From: Bacteroidota bacterium
Lineage (GTDB): Bacteria > Bacteroidota > Rhodothermia > Balneolales > Balneolaceae
NCBI GenBank assembly: GCA_027621355.1
Contig: JAQCBZ010000004.1
Location: 1-64,000 of the forward strand
Reading direction: 5' to 3'
DNA length: 64,000 nucleotides
Shown here: positions 20,513 to 30,864 of the stretch, piece after piece
How positions within the stretch are numbered: position 1 is the stretch's first letter
Layout: each line of letters opens with the position of its first letter
Position numbers and translations under genes: made by a program
The notes under the pieces: generated by a model
The model's input: only the letters and a program-made list of their open reading frames with translations
Databases searched by the model: none
What the model was told of the DNA's origin: nothing

Positions 20513-21409
20513 ATGAACGACCATCCTTCAACGAATCACACCCAAAGGCCCATCGGTGTTTTTGACTCAGGTGTGGGGGGCTTGACCGTTGCCAAGGCAA
20601 TTCACCGGGCATTACCTCAAGAAAAAATCCTCTACCTAGGAGATACGGCTCGGGTGCCTTATGGAAGTAAGTCGAAGGATGTGATTCAGCAGTACACGCG
20701 TGAAATTTTGGCTAAAATGGAGACAGAAGATGTTAAGGCCATTGTGGTGGCATGCAATACAGTCTCAGCGCTTGCGCATGAGGTCCTTGCAAGCCAAAAG
20801 GGGGTTGTCCCTATGATCGATGTACTGACAGCCGGTGTTGATGCAACTCTTCACCATCTTAGGTCTCAGGAGCAACATCCAATGCCCATTAATCCGTCGC
20901 CCAGTAACCCAACACCCACTGTCGGAGTCTTGGGTACCACCGCTACAATTTCTTCCCAAGCCTATGAACGGCAACTCAAACATGCATGGCCCAATCTACA
21001 TGTACTCAGCCAAGCGTGTCCCCTCCTTGTACCACTCGCAGAGGAGGGATGGGATGGACAGAGTGAGGTCGTTCGCCATACCTTGTCTACCTACCTAGAG
21101 CCCTTGCAAGGCCACCCAATGGACGCATTAATCCTAGGGTGTACCCATTATCCATTATTCAAGGATGCCATTGCGTCTGCGCTAAGCTCATCACCGTTGA
21201 TCATCGATTCTGGCGAAGCTGTGGCGAGGACTTTAAAACTAGAACTACAAAAGAATCACCTACTACAATCTCCCGACGAATCTTCTCAAAACACCCCTGA
21301 TTGGCTAGAATGTTGGGTAACAGATCGCCCAGATCATGTACAAGGACTCGCCGAGCGTATATTAGGTGAGCGAATCGCGAACGTCAGACACCTTACCCTG
21401 GGATCCTAG
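20513..21409 (+). CDS. murI: Glutamate racemase
   Basis: PIGVFDSGVGGLTVAKAI, VVACNTVSALA, LGCTHYPLF. Confidence 0.96.
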   Translation: MNDHPSTNHTQRPIGVFDSGVGGLTVAKAIHRALPQEKILYLGDTARVPYGSKSKDVIQQYTREILAKMETEDVKAIVVACNTVSALAHEVLASQKGVVPMIDVLTAGVDATLHHLRSQEQHPMPINPSPSNPTPTVGVLGTTATISSQAYERQLKHAWPNLHVLSQACPLLVPLAEEGWDGQSEVVRHTLSTYLEPLQGHPMDALILGCTHYPLFKDAIASALSSSPLIIDSGEAVARTLKLELQKNHLLQSPDESSQNTPDWLECWVTDRPDHVQGLAERILGERIANVRHLTLGS

Positions 21410-22926
21410 AGAAGTTTACTTGCCACGTTGGCTAGTTGAGATCTCTCCCCTTTTTCGAGCCCTACGTGGGCGTACAAATCACTATCGGCCAGTCGATCCA
21501 CCAGGTAGGATAGCCCATTACTTTCAGCGTCTAGATACGGTGTGTCAATCTGGAAAATATCGCCTGTAAAGATGATTTTCGTTTGTTCACCAGCCCTCGT
21601 GATAATTGTCTTGATTTCGTGGGGTGTAAGATTTTGAGCTTCATCAATAATAAAAATCACGTTGGACAGGCTTCGCCCACGGATGTATGCGAGCGGAACG
21701 ATGGTCAGTTTCTCTGATTGAACCATTTCGTCAATTTTTTTGAACTGCTTGCTCGATTCACTGAACTGATTTTTGATAATGCTCAAGTTATCCCAAAGCG
21801 GTTGCATGTAGGGATCAATTTTGGATTTTACATCGCCAGGAAGATAGCCTAAGTCCCTGTTGCTTAATGGCACAATGGGGCGTGCAAGGTAAATTTGACG
21901 ATACTCACTGCGTTGTTCTAGAGCACCTGCCAGGGCCAACAAGGTCTTACCAGTCCCCGCAGCTCCGGTAATGGTTACCAAGGGTACTTTAGGGTTGAGA
22001 ACCGCATGCAATGCAAAGGTCTGTTCTGCATTACGAGGCACCACCCCATAGGCGGTCATTTTGTGAAGAAGTTCCAGCGATCCTGAGTCGTGGCTGTAGG
22101 TTGCCAATGCCGAAGCAGAATTGTGTTTGAGTAGGTAATAATGATTCTTTATCGCCGGTTCGGTCAGTACGGCATCGGCAGATATTGAGCCATGTGCATA
22201 CAACTCTTGTATTGGCGTAGGATCTGTGAGCTCCAATGTGGTACGACCCCGATAGAGATGGTCGATATCTTTGACTCGTACCGTCTCATAATCTTCAGCC
22301 TCAAGGTCCAATGCGCGAGCCTTAAGCCTCAGATTAATGTCTTTGGAGACTAAAATAACACGTCGCCCCACCTCAGATTCTTTCAAACGCAAGGCTGCAT
22401 TCAAGATGCGGTGATCATTTTTGGCCGAGCCAAAAGCTTTGTTTGCGTCGAGTCCGTTGCCTCCGTCCTCCGTTACCACTTTGATTCTACCAGAAGAACG
22501 ACCATTCAAAGGAATCCACTCACGCATCATTTTGTTATCACCCGATATTTTGTCAAGGTATCGAATGAGTTCGCGAGCATGGAGATTCGTCACGCTGTTC
22601 CCCTTTTTGAACGTATCGAGCTCTTCAAGGACCGTAATCGGAATCGCTACATCGTGCTCTTGAAAATTACGAACAGCTTCTGAATCATACAGAAGAACCG
22701 AGGTGTCTAGAACAAAGACCTTGGAAGTGTTTATAGCCTTTTTTGAGGGCTTGGTAGTCCTTTTAACAGAAGCTTTGGTCGAGACTGTTTTGGGGTTAGG
22801 CGTCGTGGCCTTCTTCTTTGTCTTGGTCGCTTTTGGTGTTGCGCTTGAGGATTTTGGGGTTGTGCTAGATCTCTTGGTTTTGTCTTTCTTGACGCTGGCT
22901 TGTTTGCCAGAGGTCGAAGTAGGCAT
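21406..22926 (-). CDS. PIN domain + PhoH-like ATPase
   Basis: VFVLDTSVLLYD PIN start, ITGAAGTGKTLLALAGALE, VIFIIDEAQNLTPHEIKTIITRAGEQTKIIFTGD; Lys/Thr/Ser-rich N terminus. Confidence 0.93.
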   Translation of the reverse strand: MPTSTSGKQASVKKDKTKRSSTTPKSSSATPKATKTKKKATTPNPKTVSTKASVKRTTKPSKKAINTSKVFVLDTSVLLYDSEAVRNFQEHDVAIPITVLEELDTFKKGNSVTNLHARELIRYLDKISGDNKMMREWIPLNGRSSGRIKVVTEDGGNGLDANKAFGSAKNDHRILNAALRLKESEVGRRVILVSKDINLRLKARALDLEAEDYETVRVKDIDHLYRGRTTLELTDPTPIQELYAHGSISADAVLTEPAIKNHYYLLKHNSASALATYSHDSGSLELLHKMTAYGVVPRNAEQTFALHAVLNPKVPLVTITGAAGTGKTLLALAGALEQRSEYRQIYLARPIVPLSNRDLGYLPGDVKSKIDPYMQPLWDNLSIIKNQFSESSKQFKKIDEMVQSEKLTIVPLAYIRGRSLSNVIFIIDEAQNLTPHEIKTIITRAGEQTKIIFTGDIFQIDTPYLDAESNGLSYLVDRLADSDLYAHVGLEKGERSQLANVASKLL

Positions 22927-23011
22927 GGAGCAACAGTTTAGTTAAGAACAATGATTAATAGATAGTAAGTGAGCAGAAGATCAACTTCAACGGGAGAACA
23001 AAAAATTTGTG

Positions 23012-23848
23012 TTAAGGCTTTTGGCGATAGCCATATAATGCGATCGATGTTGCAATCGCGGCATTCAAACTTTCGACGCCGGGTGTGTGTGAGGGCTCAG
23101 CTTGCTTTGAACCTCGGGCTGGTGGAATGTGAATCTGTGTTTCCAGTGCACTTCGTGTGGTCTCACTGAGTCCATTCCCCTCATTGCCAATCGCAAGAAT
23201 GGTGTGGGATGGCCAATCGACACTATGTAAAGGGATCGCTTCGTTGGCCATATCAAGTCCACAGAGTACATGCGATTCTGGAACAGACTCTACCCACTCA
23301 TAGGGGATCTGTCCTATAGAGATGATGCCCAAGGCCCCAGCTAAACTTCGAACAACTTTCGAATTCCACGGATCGGCACACCCTGGAGTACATAGTACCG
23401 CATCCACGCCAAACCAAATGGCAGACCGTAAAATCGTGCCCATATTACCCGGGTCTTGAATATCGTCTAGTAGCAAGACAAGACTTTGAGATTGCGCAGC
23501 CAATGACTCAAATCCACGAGCGATGTCCCATTCCTCGGGGATTTCGACAAGGGCGAACACCGTCTGTGGAGAGGGTGTATCACTCAGCTTTTTGCACTGT
23601 GTCGGAGTCGCTAGAAAAATGGATTCGTCAGGGATACCCATTGCTTGTATTGAGGCCCATCGTTCCGACGAAGGACCCTCAACTTCGTCCATGGACACGA
23701 TAATATAGTGCACCGACAAACGTCCATTTTGAAGGACTTGGGAGACAGACCTTTGGCCTTCGACTAAACATTGGCCTAAGTTTTTACGAACTTTGCGTTG
23801 ATGGAGCTTTGCCCAAGACGTACATTGGGACTCGGAAAGACGTTGCAT
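23012..23848 (-). CDS. TrmH/SpoU-type RNA 2'-O-methyltransferase
   Basis: VLLLDDIQDPGNMGTILRSAIWFGVDAVLCTPGCADPWNSKVVRSLAGAL, IGNEGNGLS; alternative upstream ATG at 23869. Confidence 0.9.
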   Translation of the reverse strand: MQRLSESQCTSWAKLHQRKVRKNLGQCLVEGQRSVSQVLQNGRLSVHYIIVSMDEVEGPSSERWASIQAMGIPDESIFLATPTQCKKLSDTPSPQTVFALVEIPEEWDIARGFESLAAQSQSLVLLLDDIQDPGNMGTILRSAIWFGVDAVLCTPGCADPWNSKVVRSLAGALGIISIGQIPYEWVESVPESHVLCGLDMANEAIPLHSVDWPSHTILAIGNEGNGLSETTRSALETQIHIPPARGSKQAEPSHTPGVESLNAAIATSIALYGYRQKP

Positions 23849-23867
23849 AACATAAAATAGGATATCC

Positions 23868-25397
23868 ATGGATTTTTTGACTCAAATCTTTGACGGAAAG
23901 GGCCCTGCCCTCGGAACCTCAACTGGCCAATCATTCTTTGGAGAAGGGGATGCATTTGATGCGCGCAGCCCCATTGATGGCGCAGTCCTTGGGCAAGTTC
24001 GGGCGACAACTCGAGAAGAGTATGAGCACGTGGTGAGCACTGCCCAAGAAGCGTTTCAAACTTGGAGGATGATGCCAGCACCCCAACGTGGAGAAATTGT
24101 GCGGCAAATTGGGGAGGCCCTCCGCGAGCATAAAGAGGCTCTAGGCTTGTTGGTGAGTCAAGAAATGGGGAAAATTTACCAAGAAGGTCTCGGCGAAGTC
24201 CAAGAGATGATCGACATCTGTGATTTTGCCGTAGGCTTATCGCGACAATTGTACGGGCTGACCATGCATTCTGAAAGGCCTCTTCACCGTATGTATGAGC
24301 AATGGCATCCTCTTGGAATTGTCGGTGTAATGTCTGCCTTTAACTTCCCTGTTGCCGTCTATTCTTGGAATGCCATGGTGGCAGCTGTTTGCGGTGATGT
24401 GGTGATTTGGAAGCCAAGTGAGAAAGCCCCTTTGTGTGGAATTGCTGTGCAACAAATCATCGCAGGTGTTTTGGCTGAGAATGATGTTCCAGAGGGGGTT
24501 TTTAACCTAATCCAGGGAGATCGTGAAGTTGGGGAGTGGTGCACACACGACACAAGACTGCCGCTGATTTCGGCGACTGGGTCTATTCGTATGGGGAAAG
24601 AGGTGGCCCAAGTTGTCGGTGCGCGACTTGGGAAGAGCTTGTTGGAGCTTGGGGGTAACAATGCTGTGATTGTTAGCGATCAAGCGGATATCGAAATGGC
24701 GATTCGTGCCATCGTCTTTGGAGCCGTCGGTACAGCTGGACAACGTTGCACCTCAACGCGTCGCTTGTTTGTCCACGAGGCCGTCTTTGAAGATGTCAAG
24801 CACCGACTGTTGTCGATTTATAAAAACATCACCATTGGAGATCCCACGGCAGAAGGGACCTTGGTTGGGCCATTAATTGACGATCAGGCTGTCGATACTA
24901 TGCAAGCAGCGCTTAAGGCGGTGGTTGAAGAAGGTGGAGAGGTGCTTTATGGTGGCGACGATCTACGTGGATCGAATGCACCCGTACCAGGAGGGCATTA
25001 CGTCAACCCTGCGATTTGCATTGCTGAGAATCATTACGACATCGTTCAAGAGGAAACCTTTGCTCCGATTTTGTATCTGATTCGCGTCACTTCTGTAGAG
25101 GAGGCTGTTCAATTACAAAATGATGTCAAGCAGGGCCTAAGCTCATCTATTTTCACTTTAAATATGCGTGAATCTGAGCTCTTTTTGTCACATCAAGGGT
25201 CAGACTGTGGGATTGCGAATGTCAATATTGGCACAAGTGGCGCGGAGATTGGTGGAGCCTTTGGAGGCGAAAAAGAGACGGGCGGAGGGCGCGAATCTGG
25301 TTCCGACGCTTGGAAAGCCTATATGCGCAGGCAAACCAATACGATAAACTGGGGCAGCGAACTACCCCTGGCTCAAGGCATCAGCTTCGACGTCTAG
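23868..25397 (+). CDS. ALDH7-type aldehyde dehydrogenase (aminoadipate-semialdehyde/piperideine-6-carboxylate dehydrogenase-like)
   Basis: LLELGGNNAVIV, GTAGQRCTSTRRL, GAEIGGAFGGEKETGGGRESGSDAWKAYMRRQTNTIN. Confidence 0.93.
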   Translation: MDFLTQIFDGKGPALGTSTGQSFFGEGDAFDARSPIDGAVLGQVRATTREEYEHVVSTAQEAFQTWRMMPAPQRGEIVRQIGEALREHKEALGLLVSQEMGKIYQEGLGEVQEMIDICDFAVGLSRQLYGLTMHSERPLHRMYEQWHPLGIVGVMSAFNFPVAVYSWNAMVAAVCGDVVIWKPSEKAPLCGIAVQQIIAGVLAENDVPEGVFNLIQGDREVGEWCTHDTRLPLISATGSIRMGKEVAQVVGARLGKSLLELGGNNAVIVSDQADIEMAIRAIVFGAVGTAGQRCTSTRRLFVHEAVFEDVKHRLLSIYKNITIGDPTAEGTLVGPLIDDQAVDTMQAALKAVVEEGGEVLYGGDDLRGSNAPVPGGHYVNPAICIAENHYDIVQEETFAPILYLIRVTSVEEAVQLQNDVKQGLSSSIFTLNMRESELFLSHQGSDCGIANVNIGTSGAEIGGAFGGEKETGGGRESGSDAWKAYMRRQTNTINWGSELPLAQGISFDV

Positions 25398-25449
25398 GGG
25401 CTTAGGTTGACTCCGTTGTAGTGTTTTTGGGAATCTGAGCTGATATGCT

Positions 25450-26127
25450 CTACAGCTGGTCGATAATTCGCCATGCTTCCGGCCCTAATTCAAACAGAAG
25501 ATCTAGGCTACTGCAATCCTCCACATATGGTTCCCATCGCTGGCGGTACCTTGGTTCGGTCCAGGCTGGCAAAGAGGTTCGATTGGGCGGTTGTGGTACA
25601 TAGGCTGCAGTTCCAGGCTCCATCCACACATCTTCACGAAACCATGCTTCCTGAAAGGTCGTTTCCTCCAATGCAGTGGCAAGAACCCATTTCGTTGGAA
25701 GGTCCTCTAACCCAAGCCAACGTGCCATCCATTCCCCATGTGAAAGGGCGCACTCGACAAGCGTTGCTGGGGCATTATGCCAGAACTGTTGCCACTCTGG
25801 CCAACATTCATCAAATCCATAGCTTGACTTATAGGACGGCTCAAGGGATTTTAACCACGACTCCATCATAGGTGCCATGGTAGCCTTCTCCCACTGCAGA
25901 TCACGAATCGTTCTCCCTTTCCATTGACTAGACTCCCCTTGGAGTGCCAGCCATTGTTTCTGGCCTTGCACATTCACGGCCATCCGGTGGGATCGCCCCT
26001 TGCGACTCCAAGACCATGTATCAAGAACGACCACATGATCTGCGGCCATCATCGCTGCCCAATCACGTAGGTGAGGGGCCAAGATAGGCGTAGTGAAATA
26101 GAGTTGACCTTCAAGGGAACGTGTCAT
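25450..26127 (-). CDS. WbqC family protein
   Basis: 225 aa; layout and tryptophan-rich motifs resemble WbqC-like proteins. Confidence 0.75.
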   Translation of the reverse strand: MTRSLEGQLYFTTPILAPHLRDWAAMMAADHVVVLDTWSWSRKGRSHRMAVNVQGQKQWLALQGESSQWKGRTIRDLQWEKATMAPMMESWLKSLEPSYKSSYGFDECWPEWQQFWHNAPATLVECALSHGEWMARWLGLEDLPTKWVLATALEETTFQEAWFREDVWMEPGTAAYVPQPPNRTSLPAWTEPRYRQRWEPYVEDCSSLDLLFELGPEAWRIIDQL

Positions 26128-26152
26128 CCGTAAATCAGGCTATCATGCCATA

Positions 26153-28003
26153 TTATGCGTAGTCCTTTGGATCGGGAGATTTTCCAAACGTCCAAATGAC
26201 ACCAAAGATGATTCCTGCACCCACAAGATATGCCACCCAACCTGGCACCCCCCATGCGACAACAGCAAGATATGAAATCAAGGCAAGCGCCCCTCCTACC
26301 AAGGCATATGGCATCTGAGTGTTGACGTGTTCAATATGATTACACTGTGTGGCAAGGGAGCTCAAAATCGTTGTATCAGAAATTGGCGAGACATGATCGC
26401 CAAGGACAGCCCCGGCAAGGACAGCACTCACTGCGGCATAGATAAAGACAGAAATCTCATCTGTAGGGTACCCATATTCCAATCCTAGATTCCACACAAG
26501 TGGCAGCACCAATGGCATGAGGATGCCCATAGTCCCCCAACTAGAGCCCGTTGCAAAAGCGGTGGCAGCCGATAACACAAAGACCCCAAGGGGTAAATAC
26601 ATTGGGTCTATGGCTGTACCAAAGGCTGTGACCAAGAAGTCTGCTGTCCCAAGATCTTGGGTAATGGCACTGAGCGACCACGCTAATACAAGGACAAGCA
26701 ACCCATCGTACATGGTGTGCATCCCTGAAAACATGGCTTCTAGCGTGTCATCAAACGACAACAAACGCTGTCCCACCGTCAAGATGATCGCAACCACCAT
26801 CGATAGCATCGAACCCCATACAAGAGCGGCATAGGAGTCAGCTGAGCCAATGATATCTTGAATCGTGGATCCTTCCCCCGTGACAATCAAGCCTCCAACA
26901 ACCCCCGCAACTAATGTAATAATGGGGATGAAGGCATTTAGCCAATGCGAAACCGTCTCTTTTTTGACTTCTTCGGGGTCTTCCTCCTTGTATAATCCGT
27001 AGGTATCTAGTTCGGGATTCTTTGCGGCCTTATACAGCTTAATACGCTCTGCAAGCATCGGTCCAAAGTCTTTTCCTGATATAGCAATCAGAATGACAAA
27101 AAAGATGGTAAAGAAGGCGTAAAAGTTAAAAGGTAGTGCCTTGATGAATACAGTGTAAGCAGGCTCAGAAAACCCCTCAATACCGGCAGATGCACTGGCA
27201 ATGTAGCCTACCATCGCACCAATCCAGGTCGAGATCAACGCGACGGTTGCCACAGGCGCCGCCGTAGAGTCTACCAAATAGGCAAGTTTGGCACGACTGA
27301 TTTTAAGCTTATCGGTCAAAGGACGCATGGTGTTACCCACAACCATGGTATTGGCATAATCATCAAAGAAAATGACAAAGCCCAGCATCGAAGTTAGCAA
27401 CTGCCCTTGTGGTTTGGTCTTGACAAGCTTACCCAGCTGCCGAATGACCCCTCTCGTGCCCCCATTCTTGGAGATAATCCCAATCATACCGCCAATAAGT
27501 AGGGTGAATATGAGGATGCTTATGTGGCCTTCATCGGCCGTTTGGGGAACAATGTAGCCAGTCAGAGACTCGAAAAAGCTTCCAAAGACCCCCTGAAAGG
27601 AACGCTCACCCACAAGCCATGCACCCATCCAAATACCCATGAACAAGGCCAGCAACACCTGTCGGAAAATCAGTGCAAAACCAATCGCAAGTAACGGGGG
27701 GACGATACTCACCCATGACCCTACGATAGAGTTGCTACTGGAAGAAGTCACCTCTGTCATTACTAGGTCTGTATTTGCTTGATCTGCCGTGCTTTGATCT
27801 GTCGTAAGGTCAAGAGTATCCTGAACGACCTCTTGCACGGCCTCACTACCCTCAGGCACCATGCCCGTTGTACCAAGCAAAACAACACCAACAATGAGGA
27901 TTCCCACAATGCGTAGTGCGTTCGGAAGGGTTAACAATTTCTTCATAAGCATGTAAAATAACAGATTTAAGCTAAAACCAACGGTATATGAGGCCCTTGA
28001 CAA
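26153..28003 (-). CDS. Na+/H+ antiporter, NhaC family-like
   Basis: FFDDYANTMVVGNTMRPLTDKLKISRAKLAYLVDSTAAPVA, ATGSSWGTMGILMPL, LGDHVSPISDTTILSSLATQCNHIEHVNTQMPYAL. Confidence 0.92.
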   Translation of the reverse strand: MSRASYTVGFSLNLLFYMLMKKLLTLPNALRIVGILIVGVVLLGTTGMVPEGSEAVQEVVQDTLDLTTDQSTADQANTDLVMTEVTSSSSNSIVGSWVSIVPPLLAIGFALIFRQVLLALFMGIWMGAWLVGERSFQGVFGSFFESLTGYIVPQTADEGHISILIFTLLIGGMIGIISKNGGTRGVIRQLGKLVKTKPQGQLLTSMLGFVIFFDDYANTMVVGNTMRPLTDKLKISRAKLAYLVDSTAAPVATVALISTWIGAMVGYIASASAGIEGFSEPAYTVFIKALPFNFYAFFTIFFVILIAISGKDFGPMLAERIKLYKAAKNPELDTYGLYKEEDPEEVKKETVSHWLNAFIPIITLVAGVVGGLIVTGEGSTIQDIIGSADSYAALVWGSMLSMVVAIILTVGQRLLSFDDTLEAMFSGMHTMYDGLLVLVLAWSLSAITQDLGTADFLVTAFGTAIDPMYLPLGVFVLSAATAFATGSSWGTMGILMPLVLPLVWNLGLEYGYPTDEISVFIYAAVSAVLAGAVLGDHVSPISDTTILSSLATQCNHIEHVNTQMPYALVGGALALISYLAVVAWGVPGWVAYLVGAGIIFGVIWTFGKSPDPKDYA

Positions 28004-28112
28004 GGTTTCGCTTTTAGAAGAGGCCCTCTAGGCGTACTTTTGAAGATGTCAACAAACGACTTCAACAGTCAGTCTCATTCAGATTCCTCACTAAGACTCT
28101 TCTTCCAGATTC

Positions 28113-28757
28113 ATGGATCAACCTAAGTTCATTAAGCCACGTCAAGCCCTTGTGGAGCAACTTCGGCAGAAAGGGATCCAAGATGAACGAGTCTTAGCGG
28201 CGATTGGTGTTGTTCCTCGACATGCCTTTATCCAAACAGGACTCCAACACAGAGCCTACGAAGACACGGCATTACCGATTGCAAAGGATCAAACCATCTC
28301 ACAACCGTATACCGTAGCGAGGCAATCTGAGTTGCTTGGTGTCAAGGCTGGCGACAAAGTTCTGGAAATCGGTACCGGATCAGGGTATCAAGCCGCTGTC
28401 CTTGTAGATATGGGCGTCACACTACACACGATTGAGCGCCATGAGGAGTTACATCAACAGGCACGTGAACTCTTGCATCAATTGGGTTATCGTGCCAAAC
28501 AAAAATGTGGGGATGGAACCCTGGGTTGGTCAGCGTTTGCACCGTATGATGCCATCATCGTGACAGCGGGCGCACCCATTGTGCCGGAATCTTTAAAGGA
28601 GCAACTCACCACGGGGGGTCGACTGGTGATTCCTGTAGGTGATCAAGGGCAGCAACTCTTGCTTCGTCTTACGAAACAAGAAGATGGGTCTTTCCACGAA
28701 GAGTCCTTTAGTGACGTCGCCTTTGTCCCACTCATTGGAGATCAAGGCTGGGGGTAA
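28113..28757 (+). CDS. pcm: Protein-L-isoaspartate O-methyltransferase
   Basis: DQTISQPYTVARQSELLGVKAGDKVLEIGTGSGYQAAVLVDMG. Confidence 0.96.
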   Translation: MDQPKFIKPRQALVEQLRQKGIQDERVLAAIGVVPRHAFIQTGLQHRAYEDTALPIAKDQTISQPYTVARQSELLGVKAGDKVLEIGTGSGYQAAVLVDMGVTLHTIERHEELHQQARELLHQLGYRAKQKCGDGTLGWSAFAPYDAIIVTAGAPIVPESLKEQLTTGGRLVIPVGDQGQQLLLRLTKQEDGSFHEESFSDVAFVPLIGDQGWG

Positions 28758-28770
28758 ATGAGAGATAAAA

Positions 28771-28792
28771 GGCTCAAACCAATATTTGAGCC
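28771..28792. terminator. Hairpin between convergent pcm and ettA
   Basis: GGCTCAAA CCAATA TTTGAGCC perfect 8-bp stem. Confidence 0.7.
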
Positions 28793-28808
28793 AAACCTTG
28801 AGCCTCCC

Positions 28809-30479
28809 CTATCTCGTCAACTTTTTGTACTGAATTCGAGTAGGTTGATCGTCCGTGATGCCTAATCGCATACGACGGTTCTCTTCGTATTCCTGGTAAT
28901 TCCCCTCAAACCATACCACTTGGCTATCCCCTTCGTAGGCCAAGATATGAGTTGCCACACGATCCAAGAACCACCTGTCGTGCGAGATCACCACAGCGCA
29001 GCCCGCAAATTCTAGCAACGCCTCCTCAAGGGCACGCAGCGTATTGACGTCCAAATCATTCGTAGGCTCATCAAGAAGCAGTACATTGGCGCCCTCCTTG
29101 AGCATCTTAGCAAGGTGAACACGGTTGCGCTCTCCACCGGATAGCTCTGTCACTTTTTTCTGCTGATCCTGTCCTGAGAAATTAAACCTCGCCACATACG
29201 CTCGTGAATTCACCTCACGCTCTCCCAGTTTAATGAGATCCATTTCGTCGCTCACCTCTTGCCAGATGGTTTTGGATGGATCGAGAGGTCTGTTTTGATC
29301 GATGTAGCCAAGCTTCACAGTATCGCCGAGACGAAGAGATCCATTATCTGGTGTTTCTTCACCAATAATCATCTTGAAGAGCGTCGACTTACCCGCACCG
29401 TTTGCCCCAATTACTCCCACGATACCACCAGGCGGCAACGCAAAGTCGAGGTTGTCAATGAGTAAGCGGTCCTCAAATCCCTTGGTCAATCCCTTAGCCT
29501 CAATCACTACATCGCCAAGACGAGGACCTGAGGGGATAAAGATTTCCATATCCTCTCTAGATTTTTGGTGCTCCTCCGAAAGCATTTTTTCGTAGTTCGC
29601 CAAGCGTGCTTTCGACTTTGCACGGCGGCCTTTCGGGTTCTGTTGCACCCACTCAAGCTCTTCCTTCAACGCTCTTTGACGCTTCGATTCTTGCTTCTCC
29701 TCTTGAGCCAGACGACGTTGTTTCTGGTCAAGCCACGACGAGTAATTGCCTTCAAACGGGATGCCTTCACCACGGTCTAGTTCCAGTATCCATCCAGCTA
29801 CATTATCCAGGAAATACCTGTCGTGCGTCACCGCAATCACGGTACCTTCGTAGCGATCCAGATGTTGCTCAAGCCATGCGACCGATTCGGCATCCAGATG
29901 ATTGGTGGGCTCATCCAACAACAACACATCGGGTTTTTTGAGAAGCAAGCGGCACAAAGCAACACGTCTTCGCTCACCACCCGAGAGATTCTTCACGGGG
30001 GCGTCTCCAGGTGGACAACGAAGGGCGTCCATAGCAAGCTGAAGTTGGCTATCCAAATCCCATGCCCCAGCAGCATCTATTTTTTCCTGCAACTTGGCTT
30101 GTTTTGCGATCAAAGCATCAAAATCTGCCTCAGGGTCTGCAAACTTCTCGTTGATGGCTTCAAATTCAGCCAGCAAATCAACTGTTTCCTGGACGCCTTC
30201 CTGGACAATTTCTTTCACGGTCTTCTCTGGGTCAAGAGCTGGTTCTTGCTCCAAGTACCCAAATGTGATCCCTTTTTCAGAACTAATCTTTCCTTCATAC
30301 TCTTGGTCAAGGCCTGCAATAATGCGAAGTAAGGTCGATTTTCCAGCGCCGTTAAGACCTAATACACCAATTTTAGCCCCATAAAAGAAGGATAAATAGA
30401 TGTCCTTTAACACTTGTTTGCGGGGTTTGTGAAACTTGCTCACCCCTACCATGGAGAAAATGATTTTTTGATCGCTCAT
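28809..30479 (-). CDS. ettA: Energy-dependent translational throttle protein EttA (ABC-F)
   Basis: MSDQKIIFSMVGVSKFHKPRKQVLKDIYLSFFYGAKIGVLGLNGAGKSTLL; two ABC domains, LSGGERRRVALCRLLL; in-frame ATG at 30479. Confidence 0.96.
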   Translation of the reverse strand: MSDQKIIFSMVGVSKFHKPRKQVLKDIYLSFFYGAKIGVLGLNGAGKSTLLRIIAGLDQEYEGKISSEKGITFGYLEQEPALDPEKTVKEIVQEGVQETVDLLAEFEAINEKFADPEADFDALIAKQAKLQEKIDAAGAWDLDSQLQLAMDALRCPPGDAPVKNLSGGERRRVALCRLLLKKPDVLLLDEPTNHLDAESVAWLEQHLDRYEGTVIAVTHDRYFLDNVAGWILELDRGEGIPFEGNYSSWLDQKQRRLAQEEKQESKRQRALKEELEWVQQNPKGRRAKSKARLANYEKMLSEEHQKSREDMEIFIPSGPRLGDVVIEAKGLTKGFEDRLLIDNLDFALPPGGIVGVIGANGAGKSTLFKMIIGEETPDNGSLRLGDTVKLGYIDQNRPLDPSKTIWQEVSDEMDLIKLGEREVNSRAYVARFNFSGQDQQKKVTELSGGERNRVHLAKMLKEGANVLLLDEPTNDLDVNTLRALEEALLEFAGCAVVISHDRWFLDRVATHILAYEGDSQVVWFEGNYQEYEENRRMRLGITDDQPTRIQYKKLTR

Positions 30480-30610
30480 GTGTTCTTTTAGCCTTGAATT
30501 GACGAATATTAGAGCCTCAAATGTAGCAGGATTTTTACCCTTTTGACACAAGCAAACACACGATGGGCGATATTCACATCAAATCATGATATATTTATCG
30601 ATTCATTCAT

Positions 30611-30684
30611 GGGCCCATAGCTCAGTTGGTTAGAGCAGTCGACTCATAATCGATTGGTCGGGGGTTCAAGTCCCTCTGGGCCCA
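30611..30684 (+). tRNA. tRNA-Ile2 (CAU anticodon, lysidine type)
   Basis: Cloverleaf GGGCCCA/TGGGCCC acceptor; anticodon loop CTCATAA; AGTCGACTCATAATCGATTGGTCG resembles E. coli tRNA-Ile2. No encoded CCA. Confidence 0.9.
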
Positions 30685-30689
30685 CTTTT
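30673..30689 (+). repeat. attL-like direct repeat (tRNA-Ile2 3' end)
   Basis: CCTCTGGGCCCACTTTT, identical to 36398-36414. Confidence 0.7.
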
Positions 30690-30864
30690 ATCACAAACAT
30701 TATTGCTGCTTACTTTATAATACTAAAGCGGTCAGCTAACACGCTACGTGATTTGAAACACACTATCATCGTGGGTTAAGAGTGTGTAAAATTTGCTTAT
30801 TTATGGTTGAATTTCTGTTGAACTATTGTAGTTTCAACAGAACTATTAATCGCAACAAACAATT

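Noticed and set aside
29606-30384. Plus-strand ORFs antisense to ettA (29606..29941, 29823..30332, 30094..30384)
   Set aside because: Shadow ORFs of a conserved ABC-F gene.
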